A stretch of DNA of 6,870 bases from Acidobacteriota bacterium (lineage in GTDB: Bacteria; Acidobacteriota; UBA6911; RPQK01; JADFOI01), in NCBI GenBank assembly GCA_022545645.1, contig JACZQQ010000145.1, positions 1 to 6,870 on the forward strand. The letters run 5' to 3'. Shown in pieces: positions 4,614-6,870 of this stretch (position 1 is its first letter; the number at the start of each line of letters is the position of its first letter). The translations under genes were made by a program, and so were the position numbers. The notes beneath the pieces are model-generated. The model saw only the letters and a program-made list of their open reading frames with translations. It had not been told where the DNA came from and did no database searches.

Positions 4614-6529
4614 ATGATTTCGATTACCGTAAAGCGGTTTTATTAGTCATCTTGATCTTGGTGGTCGGTCTTTGCCTGTACCGATACCGAGACCTCTGGC
4701 CTTTTGGCACCGATAGCCCGAAGCCCTCCGTCATCGTGGTAGAAGATAGAACAGCCTCTCTGTCTCTGGATGAAGAGACCAGGGCTGAGATTGTCGACTA
4801 CTTTAGGGGGGTCAGGATTCCCCCGGAGGAGAACAACCTGGACTTTGCCAGAAGTTTGGATTCTGTCGGTCGTTCCCAGTTATCCGAGGGAAATGATGAG
4901 GAAGCCCACAGCACCTATCAGAAGGTTCTGGCTATTAGTTACCAGCAGGGCAGTCTGAAGGGGATAGGTACTGCTCTACTGGCTCTATCCGAGATCGCAG
5001 AGCGAGGAGATCATCAGGGTGAAGCTCTGGGTGTTGTCCTGCTCCTCTCCAAAATGGCTGAGGCCATGGGCAGAGAGGAGAAGGAGGTCATGGAGCTCAG
5101 ACTTGCCAGACTGCTGGAGCAGCAGGACGGCATCGAGATGCAGATGACGGGCATCCTGGAGGAAGGGGCGGAAGAGGGTCCTGAACGGACCACCCTTGCC
5201 AGCGAATCCGAAGCTGCAACACCACCTGGGAGTGATTCAACGGATGGAGGGTCCGAAGCGGCAACACCACCCGCCAATGACTCGACAGACAGAGAAGTCC
5301 AGCCAGCGAAGCCGGCCCCCAAAATCTCCACAAGCGGGCGGCTTCAAGTGAATCCCCGCATCCTTCAGTTGGCTGATCAAATTGAAATTCAAGTGAGCAG
5401 GTTCCGAGGCCTACCCGTTGGCCAACCCATTGTCAAGACCTTTGCCAAGCGAGAAGAGATCGAAAAACGGTTGCTCGAGTTAGCCCATGAATTGAATCCT
5501 CCCAGCCAAGTAGAAGTGGACAAGAAAGCACTGGTGAAACTCGGCTTGATTCCCCGGAGTTTCGCCCTCGCCGAATTCCTTCGTAGGACTGCACTGCTCT
5601 CCACCGTCAGTCTCTATGACCCTAGAACGAAGACCCTGTATATTGCCGATTCCCTTACCGGTATGGAGGATGGTGAAGTAGAGGATGAAATTGTGGTGAG
5701 CCTGGTCATGAACCTGGTTCATGCTCTACAGGACCGGCACTTTAACCTGACACCTTATTCCGTAAGGGTTGAAGGCAACGACGACGCTTCAATGGCTCGC
5801 CTGGCGCTCGTTCTGGGAGACGCTCTAGCCGTCTTGGTCGACTACAGTGTGAGTTCCCAGTTACTTAGCCCTGCACAGGTCAGCGATGTTGATTTGTCTT
5901 TTCGCCAAGAAATCGAGAGCCAACTGGGTGAAGACGTTCCCGAGGCTCTCAGGGAGATCAATGTTTTCCCGGCTGTTGCCGGTTTCAAGTTCATGCGGTC
6001 CTTTCGGAAGTGGAACAGTCTGGAAGATGCAACCAGGCTCTATTCCGACTTCCCCCGCTCAACGGAACAGTTCATGCACCCGGAAAAATACCTTGCTCAG
6101 AGGGATGATCCGACCATCGTTGAATGGCAGCCCCCTCCAATCGTTCTCTCTGTTCCCTGGAAAAGGATCGACACCAATGTCCTTGGTGAGCTTTCCTTAT
6201 ACCTGGTGTTGAATAGGTTTATTGAAAGACACAAAGCTGTGCGGGCTTCTCAAGGCTGGGATGGCGATCGCCTTGAATTGTTCGAGCATCCAAACGGAAA
6301 CTTGGCGTTCGTTCTTCGCTCGGTGTGGGATACCGAAGAAGATGCCAGAGAGTTCGCAGCGGCCTACTCGGACCTTGTTCAAAAGAAGTATCCCGGCGCC
6401 CAGCTGGTCAACGCAGGGGGTAATCGTCGAACTGAAATCAAGGAACTGCAGTGGGAGTCCGACGGTAACCGCATCATTCTGCGCGTTAACGGATCTGAGG
6501 TAGAGATCATTGAAGTCGAACCCATCTAA
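4610..6529 (+). CDS. Membrane-anchored TPR protein with degenerate zinc-metalloprotease-like domain
   Basis: This is a 639-residue protein. One transmembrane helix (about 9-24) anchors it. Residues about 76-175 are helical with TPR-like repeats. Residues 185-245 are a low-complexity linker holding a tandem 15-residue duplication (SEAATPPGSDSTDGG at 200-214, SEAATPPANDSTDRE at 215-229). Residues about 250-620 resemble a family I associate with Acidobacteriota, recognised by YDPRTKTLYIAD, VHALQDRHFNL, PEKYL, GELSLY and GWDGDR (549-554). In that family the helix normally reads HExxHALQDQHF and is followed by an EGDA motif, giving a zinc site. Here they read MNLVHALQDRHF (367-378) and LGDA (402-405). 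First His, catalytic Glu and third ligand are therefore missing, and only His371 remains. I infer a non-catalytic binding or scaffold role. The family assignment is from memory, without a database search. Confidence 0.8.
   Translation: MNDFDYRKAVLLVILILVVGLCLYRYRDLWPFGTDSPKPSVIVVEDRTASLSLDEETRAEIVDYFRGVRIPPEENNLDFARSLDSVGRSQLSEGNDEEAHSTYQKVLAISYQQGSLKGIGTALLALSEIAERGDHQGEALGVVLLLSKMAEAMGREEKEVMELRLARLLEQQDGIEMQMTGILEEGAEEGPERTTLASESEAATPPGSDSTDGGSEAATPPANDSTDREVQPAKPAPKISTSGRLQVNPRILQLADQIEIQVSRFRGLPVGQPIVKTFAKREEIEKRLLELAHELNPPSQVEVDKKALVKLGLIPRSFALAEFLRRTALLSTVSLYDPRTKTLYIADSLTGMEDGEVEDEIVVSLVMNLVHALQDRHFNLTPYSVRVEGNDDASMARLALVLGDALAVLVDYSVSSQLLSPAQVSDVDLSFRQEIESQLGEDVPEALREINVFPAVAGFKFMRSFRKWNSLEDATRLYSDFPRSTEQFMHPEKYLAQRDDPTIVEWQPPPIVLSVPWKRIDTNVLGELSLYLVLNRFIERHKAVRASQGWDGDRLELFEHPNGNLAFVLRSVWDTEEDAREFAAAYSDLVQKKYPGAQLVNAGGNRRTEIKELQWESDGNRIILRVNGSEVEIIEVEPI
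5207..5296 (+). repeat. In-frame tandem duplication, 2 x 45 bp
   Basis: Units 5207-5251 and 5252-5296 both begin TCCGAAGC and keep the reading frame, encoding two 15-residue Ser/Thr/Pro/acidic units in the linker between the TPR-like and protease-like parts. The first 10 residues differ at only two positions (GS versus AN). Copy number may vary between strains by slippage. Confidence 0.75.
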
Positions 6530-6836
6530 TCGGCGAAAGGCCGTCTGATTCGATTCTGTTAAAACTCCTGAAGAAACCGGGTGACAGTGGAGGGTTATGA
6601 CCTGCCTCTTCGATGCCGTAAATCTGCCCGATGTTGGGGTGATTCAGTGAGGCCAGGAGCTTGGCTTCCCGTTCAAACCTCGCCAGCCGCTGGGGGTCTT
6701 TGGTGAACTGCTCAGGCAGCACCTTGATGGCGACTTCACGGCTCAGGTTGGTGTCCTCAGCACGATACACCTCGCCCATGCCGCCCTGGCCGATCTTCTC
6801 TAGGACTTTGTAATGAGAGAGTGTTTTGCCAATCAT
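6507..6836 (-). pseudogene. Truncated Ser/Thr protein kinase (ATP-binding lobe only)
   Basis: The 109-codon frame starts as a Pkn-type kinase. It has the glycine-rich loop GQGGMG (16-21), catalytic Lys38 in VAIK, the helix-C Glu in FEREA (54-58) and NHPNIGQIYGIEEAG (65-79). Kinase similarity stops near residue 79 (about 6600). The next 30 residues are unrelated, and the stop lies inside the end of the convergent plus-strand gene. The HRD catalytic loop, DFG motif and the whole C-lobe are absent, where a kinase domain needs about 260 residues. The fragment cannot phosphorylate. A deletion or rearrangement near 6600 is the simplest explanation. The start codon follows the upstream stop by 1 nt, so it may still be translated by coupling. 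No strong ribosome site is visible. Confidence 0.8.
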
Positions 6837-6837
6837 G

Positions 6838-6870
6838 TTAGTTGTCCGTGGGGACGAGGCGTTTGAGTTC
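6838..6870 (-). CDS. 3' end of an upstream gene, ELKRLVPTDN tail (partial)
   Basis: Ten codons and a TAA (6838-6840) are visible, reading ELKRLVPTDN; the rest lies beyond the window. This ending resembles the WFEELKRLVP-type C-terminus that I recall from acidobacterial kinase/PD40 (TolB-like beta-propeller) proteins. That would fit a second kinase gene directly upstream of the truncated one. With so few residues the identity is tentative. The stop and the next ATG are separated by a single base, implying one transcript. Confidence 0.45.
   Translation of the reverse strand, partial: ELKRLVPTDN

Noticed and set aside
6528..6552. Hairpin just after the 639-residue gene as intrinsic terminator
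   Set aside because: The stem is broken (CGGC/GCCG plus a bulged AATC/GATT) and the T-rich stretch that follows is interrupted, so support is too weak.

Overview
The window reads as a chromosomal stretch of a Gram-negative bacterium, most likely an acidobacterium. This is an inference from protein style. There are two outer-membrane-type proteins, a PilZ protein, a Pkn-type Ser/Thr kinase start (MIGKTLSHYKVLEKIGQGGMG), an upstream gene ending in ELKRLVPTDN, and a large protein of a metalloprotease-like family that I associate with Acidobacteriota. No marker gene is present, so the phylum is not proven.

Layout. 1-263 is a left-truncated copy of a roughly 271-bp non-coding repeat with terminal inverted repeats (MITE-like). 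A perfect 29-bp palindrome at 264-292 abuts it. Then, on the minus strand, come an outer-membrane beta-barrel protein (306-1016) and a FlK-like hot-dog thioesterase (1224-1586). A second, complete repeat copy in the same orientation (1606-1876) sits 15-20 bp before the thioesterase start codon, flanked by a CTTAG duplication. Further minus-strand genes are a YcgR-like PilZ c-di-GMP receptor (1910-2605) and an OmpA-family protein with an N-terminal DUF5666-like domain and a coiled coil (2841-3857). Two strong perfect hairpins separate these last two. A 717-bp gene-poor, palindrome-rich divergent intergenic region follows (3858-4574). It leads to a short possible leader ORF (4575-4613) whose stop overlaps the start of a 639-residue membrane-anchored protein on the plus strand (4610-6529). 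Its metalloprotease-like domain appears to have lost its HExxH motif. The window closes on the minus strand with a truncated Ser/Thr kinase (6507-6836), 1 nt after the 3' end of another gene.

How the genes fit together. Several genes concern the cell envelope (barrel, OmpA, membrane-anchored TPR/protease-like protein) or signalling (PilZ, kinase), but gene spacing does not support one operon. The clearest unexplained elements are the mobile-looking repeat pair bracketing two genes, the zinc-ligand-less protease-like protein with its coupled leader ORF, and the kinase cut off after its ATP-binding lobe. I found no CRISPR array, tRNA, rRNA, transposase or recognisable defence system.
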